The notes under the pieces were generated by a model. That model ran no database searches and was not told the DNA's origin. It saw only the letters and a list, made by a program, of their open reading frames with translations. DNA of 64,000 nt, taken from contig NZ_CP035490.1 of NCBI RefSeq assembly GCF_004135205.1, positions 6,501,501-6,565,500 on the forward strand, read 5' to 3'. This stretch comes from Hahella sp. KA22 (GTDB lineage: Bacteria; Pseudomonadota; Gammaproteobacteria; Pseudomonadales; Oleiphilaceae). Below, one piece after another: positions 34,145 through 44,100 of this stretch (position 1 is its first letter; the number at the start of each line of letters is the position of its first letter). The translations under genes and the position numbers were made by a program.

Positions 34145-34933
34145 ATGTGGTGGGGTAAGTTTTTCGGCAGTGTAATGGGATTCATGTCCGGCGGCCCTTT
34201 CGGCGCCGCCTTCGGCATCTGGCTGGGCGATAAGTTCGACCAGACCCTGCAGCCATTCGCCCCTGGGTGGCGGCTCAACTTTAATGATCACCATAGCGCC
34301 AGGGTGCTGAACGGACTGTTCCGTATATTGGGAAACCTCAGCGCGTCGACGGAAGCGCATAAAGACGATCTTCAGCCCCTACTGGAAGCCCGCCTTGTGA
34401 GTCTCGCCCACTTTCTCGACCTGGATGAAGTTCGTCATAAACGCTGCCGCGAAGCCTTTTTCAGAGGAACCTCCCATGACTTTAACTTAATGGGGGATGC
34501 GCGCGAGTTTCGTCAGGCGAACCGATTCCAGCCGTACAATATCGCTTTATTGCTGAATCTGGCCATCCAGATATCGATAGCTGAGGGAGAACCAGGGGCC
34601 GCCTCGCGCGACGCCCTGGAAACCCTTCGCCAGGGCCTGGGAATAAGTCGCAGCGAGTTTGAGTATATCTTTCAGGAAATTCTCAAGGCTCGCCGCCAAC
34701 AGGGCCATTCACATAGAGCCCCCCTGAGGGACGCGTATCGCACCCTGGGCGTCAGCGAAAACGCAGACGCCCAGCAGATAAAGCAAGCCTACCGCCGCCT
34801 GATGAATCAGTTTCATCCCGATAAATTAATGGCGCGTGGAGCGTCGATGACTGAAGTGGAGCGCGCCAAAGAAGTTGCACAGCAAATACAGCAGGCCTAC
34901 GCGCAAATAAAAAGTACGCTCAAAGCCGTTTAG
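34145..34933 (+). CDS. djlA: DjlA-like membrane co-chaperone
   Basis: The 262-residue protein has an N-terminal Gly-rich membrane segment (about 4-28; GSVMGFMSGGPFGAAFGIWLG), a central TerB-like helical domain (about 50-175) and a C-terminal J domain (about 195-262) with HPDK in NQFHPDKL. This is the DjlA layout (E. coli 271 residues), a type III membrane-anchored DnaK partner. AGGAG precedes ATG 34145. Its end overlaps the converging DUF3530 gene by 14 bases. Confidence 0.88.
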   Translation: MWWGKFFGSVMGFMSGGPFGAAFGIWLGDKFDQTLQPFAPGWRLNFNDHHSARVLNGLFRILGNLSASTEAHKDDLQPLLEARLVSLAHFLDLDEVRHKRCREAFFRGTSHDFNLMGDAREFRQANRFQPYNIALLLNLAIQISIAEGEPGAASRDALETLRQGLGISRSEFEYIFQEILKARRQQGHSHRAPLRDAYRTLGVSENADAQQIKQAYRRLMNQFHPDKLMARGASMTEVERAKEVAQQIQQAYAQIKSTLKAV

Positions 34934-36029
34934 GCTGCTTCTTCACCCCCGGCGCATGGAAGGTCAGCCAACTCTCTACTTTACGGGTGACCTGACCGTC
35001 CTCTGACGATGGAATCAGGCTCAAGCCGCTCATCCCCTCCACGCGATAGCCTTCCATGCTGTTGCGTCGTGCGAAATCCCGCCTCAGCATGGCGTTTCGG
35101 CTTTGCAGGTCCAGAGTGGAGTCATACAGATCAAGCACTTGCAATGAGAAAAAGGTCGGCGCCTTTTCTTTAATTTCTTCCAACAGCCCCTCACTGACCT
35201 CGGCATTGATCCATACCATGGACAACCCTGACGCCATGCTCTGCGGATTCGCCAATACATAACGCAGCATAGCGTCAACGCCACTGCCGACGCCCAGCAG
35301 CACCTTGTTCTCCTGCCCGAACGCGCTGAGCTGCTGCATGCCCAGCTCGATCCTTTCGGTATTTCCAACCCTCGCTTCTGCAGTTTTTTCGGCGGCTTCA
35401 GCAGTCGTGCTCCCCTCCCCGCTGACATCAATATCCACGCCTTCAGACGCCTGCTGCTGTTCCAGCTGTTCAGTCGCTTCATTAGTCTCCGCCAGTTGTT
35501 CCGGCGTTAACGTTTCCAACTGGCGTGAACCGGTTTTCTCTGGAGCGTCTCCGGCCGCCGGCTGCTTCGACGCATAGGGGAATTCTTTATCACTAGCAGA
35601 TAACAAAACGCGCTTGGGCGTTTTAGCTTCAGCCGGGGGAGTCAGTGCAATAGACAGTGTGTGCCAGCCTTCATCCGGCAGCTCATTTCGCAACGAATGG
35701 ATAAATTGTGGCCAGTCTGGGTGCTGTCCGCGATCATGCAGCAGCATGACCGCGCCTTGCTGCTCCGCCACATTTGCCGGCTTATATAAAGCCAGCATGG
35801 CGCTGGCGTCACCCTGTTTGCCATTGAGCCACAACACCTGACTGCCAGGAAGGTCTTTCGCCAGAGAAAGCAGCATACTGACCTGCGGGTTCAACGCCGG
35901 TTTCCTCTGTGGCGCAGGTTCAGGCGCAGTCTGCCCGCCGCTCTCAGCGGCGGCTTTTTCCTCCGCCTGCGCGGGAACTGCGCCCAAAAGCAGGCATCCC
36001 ACAATGATTCCAGTAATGATTCTCGCCAT
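34920..36029 (-). CDS. DUF3530 family exported protein
   Basis: The 369-residue protein has a signal peptide ending VPAQAEE. The body resembles the alpha/beta-hydrolase-like DUF3530 family: GAVMLLHDRGQHPDWP, LRNELPDEGWHTLSIALTPP and a later LLGVGSGVDAMLRYVLANPQS strand-turn-helix in which the nucleophile motif appears as GVGSG. An acidic, Glu/Ala-rich insertion (about 165-225) is probably disordered. The function is unknown, with a periplasmic location likely. Confidence 0.78.
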   Translation of the reverse strand: MARIITGIIVGCLLLGAVPAQAEEKAAAESGGQTAPEPAPQRKPALNPQVSMLLSLAKDLPGSQVLWLNGKQGDASAMLALYKPANVAEQQGAVMLLHDRGQHPDWPQFIHSLRNELPDEGWHTLSIALTPPAEAKTPKRVLLSASDKEFPYASKQPAAGDAPEKTGSRQLETLTPEQLAETNEATEQLEQQQASEGVDIDVSGEGSTTAEAAEKTAEARVGNTERIELGMQQLSAFGQENKVLLGVGSGVDAMLRYVLANPQSMASGLSMVWINAEVSEGLLEEIKEKAPTFFSLQVLDLYDSTLDLQSRNAMLRRDFARRNSMEGYRVEGMSGLSLIPSSEDGQVTRKVESWLTFHAPGVKKQPKRL

Positions 36030-36186
36030 AAAACAGCGCCCATACGCCTATTAGCACATTTCAGTCGGAGCCCCGCGCCGATCTGGGTTTTAAAAGCATA
36101 GCACGATACAATACCCCGCATTTCAAGCGACCGCGACCGGACGCCAATGCGGCGACGGCGCCTCAATCATACCGGAGACTTTCCCC

Positions 36187-36864
36187 ATGGCTGATCCATT
36201 GATCGCTCCTTCGATTCTGTCCGCAGACTTCGCCAGATTGGGCGAAGAAGTTGTTAACGTGCTGGAGGCGGGAGCGGACATCGTGCACTTCGATGTCATG
36301 GACAATCACTACGTTCCAAACCTCACTATTGGCCCGATGGTGTGTTCAGCCCTAAGGAAGCATGGCGTGACGGCCCCCATCGACGTGCATTTGATGGTCA
36401 AGCCGGTTGACGCAATGATCGCATCTTTCATTGAAGCCGGCGCCACTTATATCACCTTCCACCCGGAAGCTTCCGAGCACATTGATCGCTCCCTGCAATT
36501 GATTCGTGACGGCGGCTGCAAAGCCGGTCTGGTGTTCAACCCCGCTACGCCCTTGCACTACCTGGATTACGTGATGGATAAGGTGGACATGGTGCTGTTA
36601 ATGTCAGTCAACCCAGGCTTTGGCGGACAGGCCTTCATCCCCGCCACGCTGGACAAGTTGCGTGAAGCCCGCGCCAAGATTGACGCCAGTGGATTACCGA
36701 TTCGCCTGGAAATCGACGGCGGCGTAAAAGTGGACAACATTCGCGAGATCGCTGCAGCGGGGGCAGACACCTTCGTCGCCGGCTCCGCCATCTTCAATAC
36801 CGACGACTACGCAGCGACCATCGCCAAAATGCGCGACCAGATCGCCTTGGCGCAGTCCGTTTAA
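36187..36864 (+). CDS. rpe: Ribulose-phosphate 3-epimerase
   Basis: This 225-residue TIM-barrel enzyme interconverts ribulose 5-phosphate and xylulose 5-phosphate. It has [27 protein letters not shown] (metal His and Asp), [14 protein letters not shown] and EIDGGV. GGAGA precedes ATG 36187. It is followed by gph, 28 bases on. Confidence 0.95.
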   Translation: MADPLIAPSILSADFARLGEEVVNVLEAGADIVHFDVMDNHYVPNLTIGPMVCSALRKHGVTAPIDVHLMVKPVDAMIASFIEAGATYITFHPEASEHIDRSLQLIRDGGCKAGLVFNPATPLHYLDYVMDKVDMVLLMSVNPGFGGQAFIPATLDKLREARAKIDASGLPIRLEIDGGVKVDNIREIAAAGADTFVAGSAIFNTDDYAATIAKMRDQIALAQSV

Positions 36865-36892
36865 CCTTAAACAGCTAGGACGTTACGGAAGA

Positions 36893-37588
36893 ATGCCAGA
36901 CCTTTTGAGCCCAACCTACGAGGACGGCCTGCCGCAATTGGCGTTATTCGACCTGGACGGCACGTTGATCGATTCCGCGCCGGATTTGGCGGATGCGGTG
37001 GATTACATGCTGGAGCAATCCGGTTTTAGGGCGGCGGGAGAAGCATTAGTGCGTGAATGGGTCGGCAATGGCGCGCCGATGCTGATCAAACGCGCATTGG
37101 CGTATGCACTGGAGCTGGAAGACCCGCAACAGGTCGCAGATACGCAATTTCAGGCCGCGGCGGCGATCTTCTACGATCGCTATGACGAATACTGCTGCGT
37201 GCGTACTCGCATTTATCCTGGCGCAAAAGAGTTGTTGCAACATTGGCGTGATCAGGGGGTAACGATGGGGGTGGTCACCAATAAACCCGCCCGCTTTACT
37301 CAGCCGATACTGCAGGCCCTCAAACTGGAGCAGTACTTCGCCATCAGTTTGTCCGGCGACTCCCTGCCCGTCAAAAAGCCAGATCCAGCTCCCCTCCTGC
37401 ATGCATGCGAAGCCCTACAGGCTCAACCGCAGACTACTCTGATGATCGGCGACTCCATCAATGACGTCCAGGCCGCCCGCCGCGCGGGAATGAAAATCGC
37501 CTGCGTCACCTATGGCTACAACCATGGCGAAGACATCCGCGACGCCAATCCGGATTGGGTCATGGACTCGCTCATTGAGTTGAAGTAA
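36893..37588 (+). CDS. gph: Phosphoglycolate phosphatase
   Basis: This 231-residue HAD hydrolase has motif I FDLDGTLIDS (19-28), motif II VTNKP and motif IV IGDSINDVQAARRAG. It dephosphorylates 2-phosphoglycolate, clearing a product of DNA repair or oxidative damage. It is paired with rpe as in many gammaproteobacteria. In Pseudomonas the next gene is trpE; here about 25 kb intervenes. A strong terminator follows. Confidence 0.93.
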   Translation: MPDLLSPTYEDGLPQLALFDLDGTLIDSAPDLADAVDYMLEQSGFRAAGEALVREWVGNGAPMLIKRALAYALELEDPQQVADTQFQAAAAIFYDRYDEYCCVRTRIYPGAKELLQHWRDQGVTMGVVTNKPARFTQPILQALKLEQYFAISLSGDSLPVKKPDPAPLLHACEALQAQPQTTLMIGDSINDVQAARRAGMKIACVTYGYNHGEDIRDANPDWVMDSLIELK

Positions 37589-37617
37589 CTCAAACCAAGA
37601 TTCACGATCAGAAAAGC

Positions 37618-37659
37618 AAAAGGCCGTCCATGCTGCATTTGCAGAGGACGGCCTTTTTT
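37618..37659 (+). terminator. Rho-independent terminator of rpe-gph
   Basis: AGGCCGTCC (37621-37629) pairs with GGACGGCCT (37646-37654), a perfect 9-bp stem with a 16-nt loop and a following T-tract to 37659. It is partly symmetric (A-run on the left), so it could also act on leftward transcription from the RTX gene that ends at 37716. Confidence 0.9.
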
Positions 37660-37715
37660 ATTTGCAGTTTGCCGAGAGAAACAGGCGCTAAAGCGCCTGT
37701 TTTAAACGAGATAGA

Positions 37716-40700
37716 TCAGGAAGGTTGCCAAGCGGCAGCGATCGCCGCGTTCACCTGACTACGCTCCTCATCGGTCAACGTCATCTCTCCGCCTGATGGC
37801 GCGCCGAAAGCGGCCATGGCGTTGACAAGCGCCTCCACTTTGGAGTGGTCAAGCATGGCGTCTTGGGTGTGGATTTCTTCGATTTGGAATGAGTCGTTGA
37901 CATACCAGTTGACTATACTGACATGATCTTCTGATGACCCCAAGAGCTGAATATCCAGATGATTCCCATCCCGAGCCAGCCATAGATCAGTTGCCTTAAT
38001 ACTCTCTCCAAACATCAGCTTATCTGTATCGTCAATGCCATTGGCTCCGCCATCTTCAATAACAAAATCCCGACCAGTGCCGTGCTCAAAAATATAGCTA
38101 TCACTGCCAAGCCCTCCGTATAAAGTGTCATCGCCAGCGCCACCAATCAGTGAGTCATCTCCCTCTCCGCCTTTAAGCACGTCATTGCCAGCGCCTCCGT
38201 CTAACGTGTCATGGCCTTCCAGGCCTACAAGTTCATCGTCACCGCCAAGCAAGGAATCTACGCCCTCAAAACCCACTAAAACATCATCCCCAAGCCCGCC
38301 TTCAGAAAGGACTGTGCGCCACGACACCATCTCTTCTGCATCGTATTCCACTCTGTTATTCCAACGGTCTTCGGTCACAAATTTTTCTATACGGTATTGC
38401 GGCCCTTCAAACCAACGCAGGAGCGTGATCTGATCTTCACTGTCTGTGAGCCCAATCACCAAGTCATTGCCGACCTTCTTAAACTCCAGATTATTTAGCT
38501 CGACTTCCATATCAAATACTAAAGAGTCGTCGCTATCCTCACTATTCTCGATCAACGTGTCTCGGCCAGCCCCATACCCAAATCTGTAAACATCGTTTCC
38601 TGCACCACCCTCTAATATGTCATCGCCAGCGCCTCCAGTCAGAGAGTCATCCCCCTCTCCGCCCTCAAGCACATCGTCGTCAGCGCCTCCAAACAGATAG
38701 TCGTTTCCGCCTCCCCCTTTAAGCACGTCAGCGCCAGCGCCTCCATCTAACGTGTCATCACCCTCCAGTCCGACAAGTTCATCGTCACCATCGCCGCCGA
38801 GCAAGGAATCTACTCCCTCAAAACCCACTAAAACATCATTCCCAAGCCCGCCTTCAGAAACGATCGTAAGCCACGACAGCATCTCTTCCGCACTATATTC
38901 CACTCTGCCATTCCAACGATCTTCGAGCACGAATCTCTCTATGCGATGGTGCGCCCCCTCGAACCAACGCAAGAGGGTGATCTGATCTTCACTGTCTGTG
39001 AGCCCAATTACCAAGTCATTGCCGACCTTCTTAAACTCCAGATTATTCAGCTCGACTTCCATATCAAATACTAAAGAGTCGCCGCTATCCTCACTATTCT
39101 CGATCAACGTGTCTCGGCCAGAGCCATATCCAAATGTGTATTCATCGTTGCCAACGCCGCCCTCTAATATATCATCGCCAGCACCTCCAAACAGATAGTC
39201 GTTTCCGTCCCCCCCTTTAAGCACGTCAGCGCCCGCGCCTCCGTCCAACGTGTCATCGCCCTCCAGTCCGACAAGTTCATCGTCACCGTCGCCACCAAGC
39301 AAGGAGTCTACGCCCTCAAAACCCACTAAAACATCATTCCCATGCCCGCCTTCAGAAACGATCGTAAGCCACGACAGCATCTCTTCCGCACTATATTCCA
39401 CTCTGCCATTCCAACGATCTTCGAACACGAATCTCTCTATGCGATGTTGCGCCCCCTCGAACCAACGCAAGAGGGTGATCTGATCTTCACTGTTTGTGAG
39501 CCCAATTACCAAGTCATTGCCGACCTTCTTAAACTCCAGATTATTCAGCTCGACTTCCATATCAAATACTAAAGAGTCGCCTCTATCCTCACTATTCTCA
39601 ATCAACGTGTCTCGGCCAGAGCCATATCCAAATGTGTATTCATCGTTGCCAACGCCCCCCTCTAATATGTCATCGCCAGCACCTCCAGTCAGAGAGTCAT
39701 CTCCCTCTCCGCCCTTAAGCACATCGTCGTCAGCGCCTCCAAAAAGATAGTCGTTTCCGCCCCCCCCTTTAAGCACGTCAGCGCCCGCGGCTCCATCTAA
39801 CGTGTCATCGCCCTCCAGTCCGACAAGTTCATCGTCACCGTCACCGCCAAGCAAGGAATCAATTCCCTCAAAACCCACCAGAACATCATTCCCAGGCCCG
39901 CCTTCAGAAACGATCGTAAGCCACGACAGCATCTCTTCCGCACTATATTCCACTCTGCCATTCCAACGATCTTCGAACACGAATCTCTCTATGCGATGTT
40001 GCGCGCCCTCGAACCAACGCAAGAGCGTGATCTGATCTTCACTGTCTGTGAGCCCGATAATCAGGTCACTACCTGCCTTCTTAAACTCCAACTTATCCAA
40101 ATAGACGCCTTGACCAAAGTGAAGCTTTGTTGTCTCAGCATTCGAGCCCTCTATAACTTGTATCTCAACCTGGCCAGAACCATAGCCAAAAGAGTAACTG
40201 TTATGAGTGTCCCCAGTGCCAGGTATTTCATCTCCCCAAACATTGTTCATGCTACCTAGCGCCAGTTTTGCATGACACCCGTTTCCACTTTGATCGTGGA
40301 CAATTGTCCCTTCACCTTCTCGAAAGTCGTACCACAGATAGAGTTCCTCTTCATTCCCATTTAGGGTTGTGTTCCATGTATTCGCAACTTCGTTAGCATT
40401 TTTTGCATAACGCCAAATACGAAGTTCACCTAAGCTTCCATCAAGGTCAGCAACTCTGTTGTCTTTAGAAAGTGTTGATAGAGGCAAATTAACGCCAACA
40501 TTAAGAGAATCCTTCAAGACACCATTTTCATACAGATAAGTCTTACTTTTTGCACGAACGATGGTCAAACTGACCCACTCATTCACAGGAGCGGAATAAT
40601 CAAACTGGTGGTCTTTGTCTCCATAGGAGGTTATTCCTACTTTGCCGTTACTACCCCATTGAGAGAGACGTATTGATGTAGAAGGTGAATTCAATAACAC

Positions 40701-40895
40701 AGAGGCGCCATCTTCATCCGGCGCACGTTTAACAAGTACTTCTAATGTCCAGTCTCCTTCAAGATCAGACTCACCAATAAATGCCTGCCTACTTCCTTCT
40801 GGTAATCTGAACTCGTGATTAAATGGATTAATAGTTGAGCTCGTTGCACCCATTTTTGAGTTCGATAATTGAGCAGAATTTTTATTGCCTTCCAT
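37716..40895 (-). CDS. RTX protein with LamG-like N-terminal domain
   Basis: This protein of about 1059 residues is probably exported by the type I system upstream. ATG 40895 is preferred (the frame is open to TTG 40910). Residues about 20-215 form a LamG/concanavalin-like domain (DWTLEVLVKRAP, VNEWVSLTIVRA, GSLGELRIWRYAKNANEV). The rest is blocks of GGxGxDxLx calcium-binding nonapeptides alternating with a spacer (LEFKKVGNDLVIGLTDSEDQITLLRWFEG). The last 60 residues nearly match those of the other RTX protein, consistent with a shared secretion signal. No enzymatic domain is recognised; a binding or adhesion role is plausible. Confidence 0.85.
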   Translation of the reverse strand: MEGNKNSAQLSNSKMGATSSTINPFNHEFRLPEGSRQAFIGESDLEGDWTLEVLVKRAPDEDGASVLLNSPSTSIRLSQWGSNGKVGITSYGDKDHQFDYSAPVNEWVSLTIVRAKSKTYLYENGVLKDSLNVGVNLPLSTLSKDNRVADLDGSLGELRIWRYAKNANEVANTWNTTLNGNEEELYLWYDFREGEGTIVHDQSGNGCHAKLALGSMNNVWGDEIPGTGDTHNSYSFGYGSGQVEIQVIEGSNAETTKLHFGQGVYLDKLEFKKAGSDLIIGLTDSEDQITLLRWFEGAQHRIERFVFEDRWNGRVEYSAEEMLSWLTIVSEGGPGNDVLVGFEGIDSLLGGDGDDELVGLEGDDTLDGAAGADVLKGGGGNDYLFGGADDDVLKGGEGDDSLTGGAGDDILEGGVGNDEYTFGYGSGRDTLIENSEDRGDSLVFDMEVELNNLEFKKVGNDLVIGLTNSEDQITLLRWFEGAQHRIERFVFEDRWNGRVEYSAEEMLSWLTIVSEGGHGNDVLVGFEGVDSLLGGDGDDELVGLEGDDTLDGGAGADVLKGGDGNDYLFGGAGDDILEGGVGNDEYTFGYGSGRDTLIENSEDSGDSLVFDMEVELNNLEFKKVGNDLVIGLTDSEDQITLLRWFEGAHHRIERFVLEDRWNGRVEYSAEEMLSWLTIVSEGGLGNDVLVGFEGVDSLLGGDGDDELVGLEGDDTLDGGAGADVLKGGGGNDYLFGGADDDVLEGGEGDDSLTGGAGDDILEGGAGNDVYRFGYGAGRDTLIENSEDSDDSLVFDMEVELNNLEFKKVGNDLVIGLTDSEDQITLLRWFEGPQYRIEKFVTEDRWNNRVEYDAEEMVSWRTVLSEGGLGDDVLVGFEGVDSLLGGDDELVGLEGHDTLDGGAGNDVLKGGEGDDSLIGGAGDDTLYGGLGSDSYIFEHGTGRDFVIEDGGANGIDDTDKLMFGESIKATDLWLARDGNHLDIQLLGSSEDHVSIVNWYVNDSFQIEEIHTQDAMLDHSKVEALVNAMAAFGAPSGGEMTLTDEERSQVNAAIAAAWQPS
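38446..40047. repeat. Three tandem coding repeats (552, 498, 552 bp) in the RTX/LamG gene
   Basis: A landmark sequence recurs at 38446, 38998, 39496 and 40048, giving units of 552, 498 and 552 bp (184, 166 and 184 codons). The short unit lacks 54 bp, exactly two RTX nonapeptides. DNA similarity between units is very high by eye. Confidence 0.85.
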
Positions 40896-40927
40896 TTTCA
40901 ACTTCACCAAAGATTAAGCATCATATA

Positions 40928-41093
40928 CTTCCAGCAATGGGAACCCCTCATTGCTGGAACTGTTTTCTTTATGCACGACTTACGTCATAGGTAAGCAGTC
41001 ACCGAAAAGCCATTTATAGCTTTCGATAAATAACTCAATCCCAAATAGCTCTATATGGGATAGTTAAGTTACAAGCGGGACTTAAAGTCCCGC
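40928..41093. repeat. Four consecutive inverted repeats between the two RTX genes
   Basis: TTCCAGCAATG (40928-40938) pairs with 40948-40958 (11 bp). CGAAA-GC (41003-41010, one bulge) pairs with 41019-41025. ATCCCAAAT (41038-41046) pairs with 41053-41061 (one mismatch). GCGGGAC (41075-41081) pairs with 41087-41093. None has a T-tract. The first lies 33 bases upstream of the LamG/RTX start; the last lies 8 bases after the larger RTX gene's stop. Confidence 0.7.
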
Positions 41094-41100
41094 GGTGTGA

Positions 41101-44100
41101 TTAGATGGATTGCCAAGCGGCAGCGATCGCGGCATTCACCTGACTACGCTCTTCATCGGTCAACGTAATCTCTCCGCCTGATGGCGCGCCGAAAGCAGCC
41201 ATAGCGTTGACTAGCGCCTCCACTTTGGAGTGGTCAAGCATGGCGTCCTGGGTGTGGATTTCTTCGATTTGGTAATGACTCTTTAAGTACCAGTTATTGA
41301 TACGAACACTGTCACCAGAAGAACCCAGCAAGGCGATATCAAGAGCATTACCATTGCGGGTAAGCCAAAGGTTTTCAGCTTCGATTCCCTCTCCAAGGTT
41401 AAGACGGTTTGTCAAACTGTGATCGTCATCGTAGTTATGGATCTGATCCTGGCCGTCGCCCAGGTTGAACTCGAAGACATCCGCGCCCTGCTCGCCGTTC
41501 AGCACGTCATTGCCTGCGCCGCCGTGCAGGACATCCGCGCCCGTGCCGCCGATCAGCGTATCGTTCCCCGCACCGCCCTGCAGCACGTCGTCGCCGTCTT
41601 TCCCTTCCAGGCGGTCATTCCCTTCCCCTCCTTCCAGACGGTCGTCGCCCAATCCGCCATTCAGCGTATCGTCGCCGGCTCCGCCCAGCAGCTCGTCATC
41701 GCCGCCTTCGCCCATCAGGATGTCGTTCCCGCCTAGCCCTTCCATGCGATTGCGTTCGTGCGTTCCATACACCGTGTCGTTCCCTTCCGTCAGGCCCGCG
41801 ATCTTCACTTCGCTCTGCTCTTTCAACAGATCCTGCAGCAGCATCGCCGCGCCTTCGATCTCGATCTCTTCGATCTGATAAACATCACGAGAATAGTGGT
41901 TCTTGATCGTCACCTGCTCGCCGCCGGTTCCTATCGTCATCACCAAGTCCGCTCCATGACGCGTAAAGCTCAAGTCTTCTTTCTTGATCCCCGCGCCCAG
42001 TTTCAGGCGGTTCATCACGCTAGACGTATCGTCATAGTTGAAGATCTGATCCTGGCCATCGCCCAGATTGAATTCAAAGACGTCCGCGCCCTGCTCGCCG
42101 TTCAGCACGTCATTGCCTGCGCCGCCGTGCAGGACATCCGCGCCCGTGCCGCCGATCAGCGTATCGTTCCCCGCACCGCCCTGCAGCACGTCGTCGCCGT
42201 CTTTCCCTTCCAGGCGGTCATTCCCTTCCCCTCCTTCCAGACGGTCGTCGCCCAATCCGCCATTCAGCGTATCGTCGCCGGCTCCGCCCAGCAGCTCGTC
42301 ATCGCCGCCTTCGCCCATCAGGATGTCGTTCCCGCCCAACCCCTCCATGCGATTGCGCTCGTGCGTTCCATACACCGTGTCGTTTCCTTCCGTTAGGCCC
42401 GCGATCTTCACTTCGCTCTGCTCTTTCAACAGATCCTGCAGCAGCATCGCCGCGCCTTCGATCTCGATCTCTTCGATCTGATAAACATCGCGAGAATAGT
42501 GGTTCTTGATCGTCACCTGCTCGCCGCCGGTTCCTATCGTCATCACCAAGTCCGCTCCATGACGCGTAAAGCTCAAGTCTTCTTTCTTGATCCCCGCGCC
42601 CAGTTTCAGGCGGTTCATCACGCTAGACGTATCGTCATAGTTGAAGATCTGATCCTGGCCATCGCCCAGATTGAATTCAAAGACGTCCGCGCCCTGCTCG
42701 CCGTTCAGCACGTCATTGCCTGCGCCGCCGTGCAGGACATCCGCGCCCGTGCCGCCGATCAGCGTATCGTTCCCCGCACCGCCCTGCAGCACGTCGTCGC
42801 CGTCTTTCCCTTCCAGGCGGTCATTCCCTTCCCCTCCTTCCAGACGGTCATCGCCCAAGCCGCCATTCAGCGTATCGTCGCCGGCGCCGCCCAGCAGCTC
42901 GTCATCGCCGCCTTCGCCCATCAGGATGTCGTTCCCGCCCAACCCCTCCATGCGATTGCGCTCGTGCGTTCCATACACCGTGTCGTTTCCTTCCGTCAGG
43001 CCCGCGATCTTCACTTCGCTCTGCTCTTTCAACAGATCCTGCAGCAGCATCGCCGTTCCTTCGATCTCGATCTCTTCGATCTGATAAACATCGCGAGAAT
43101 AGTGGTTCTTGATCGTCACCTGCTCACCGCCGGTTCCAATCGTCATCACCAGGTCCGCTCCATGACGCGTAAAGCTCAAGTCTTCGTTCTTGATCCCCGC
43201 GCCCAGTTTCAGGCGGTTCATCACGCTAGACGTATCGTCATAGTTGAAGATCTGATCCTGGCCATCGCCCAGATTGAATTCAAAGACGTCCGCGCCACGC
43301 TCTCCATTCAGCACGTCATTGCCTGCGCCGCCGTGCAGGACATCCGCGCCCGTGCCGCCGATCAGCGTATCGTTCCCCGCACCGCCCTGCAGCACGTCGT
43401 CGCCGTCTTTCCCTTCCAGGCGGTCATTCCCTTCCCCTCCTTCCAGACGGTCATCGCCCAAGCCGCCATTCAGCGTATCGTCGCCGGCGCCGCCCAGCAG
43501 CTCGTCATCGCCGCCTTCGCCCATCAGGATGTCGTTCCCGCCCAACCCCTCCATGCGATTGCGCTCGTGCGTTCCATACACCGTGTCGTTTCCTTCCGTC
43601 AGGCCCGCGATCTTCACTTCGCTCTGCTCTTTCAACAGATCCTGCAGCAGCATCGCCGCGCCTTCGATCTCGATCTCTTCGATCTGATAAACATCACGAG
43701 AATAGTGGTTCTTGATCGTCACCTGCTCGCCGCCGGTTCCTATCGTCATCACCAAGTCCACTCCATGACGCGTAAAGCTCAAGTCTTCTTTCTTGATCCC
43801 CGCGCCCAGTTTCAGGCGGTTCATCACGCTAGACGTATCGTCATAGTTGAAGATCTGATCCTGGCCATCGCCCAGATTGAATTCAAAGACGTCCGCGCCC
43901 TGCTCGCCGTTCAGCACGTCATTGCCTGCGCCGCCGTGCAACACATCCGCGCCTGTGCCGCCCACCAGCACATCGTCGCCCGCGCCGCCCAGCAGCACGT
44001 CGTCGCCCTCTTTTCCTTCCAAGCGGTCGTTTCCTTCCCCGCCTTCCAGACGGTCGTCGCCCAAGCCGCCATTCAGCGTATCGTCGCCGGCGCCGCCCAG

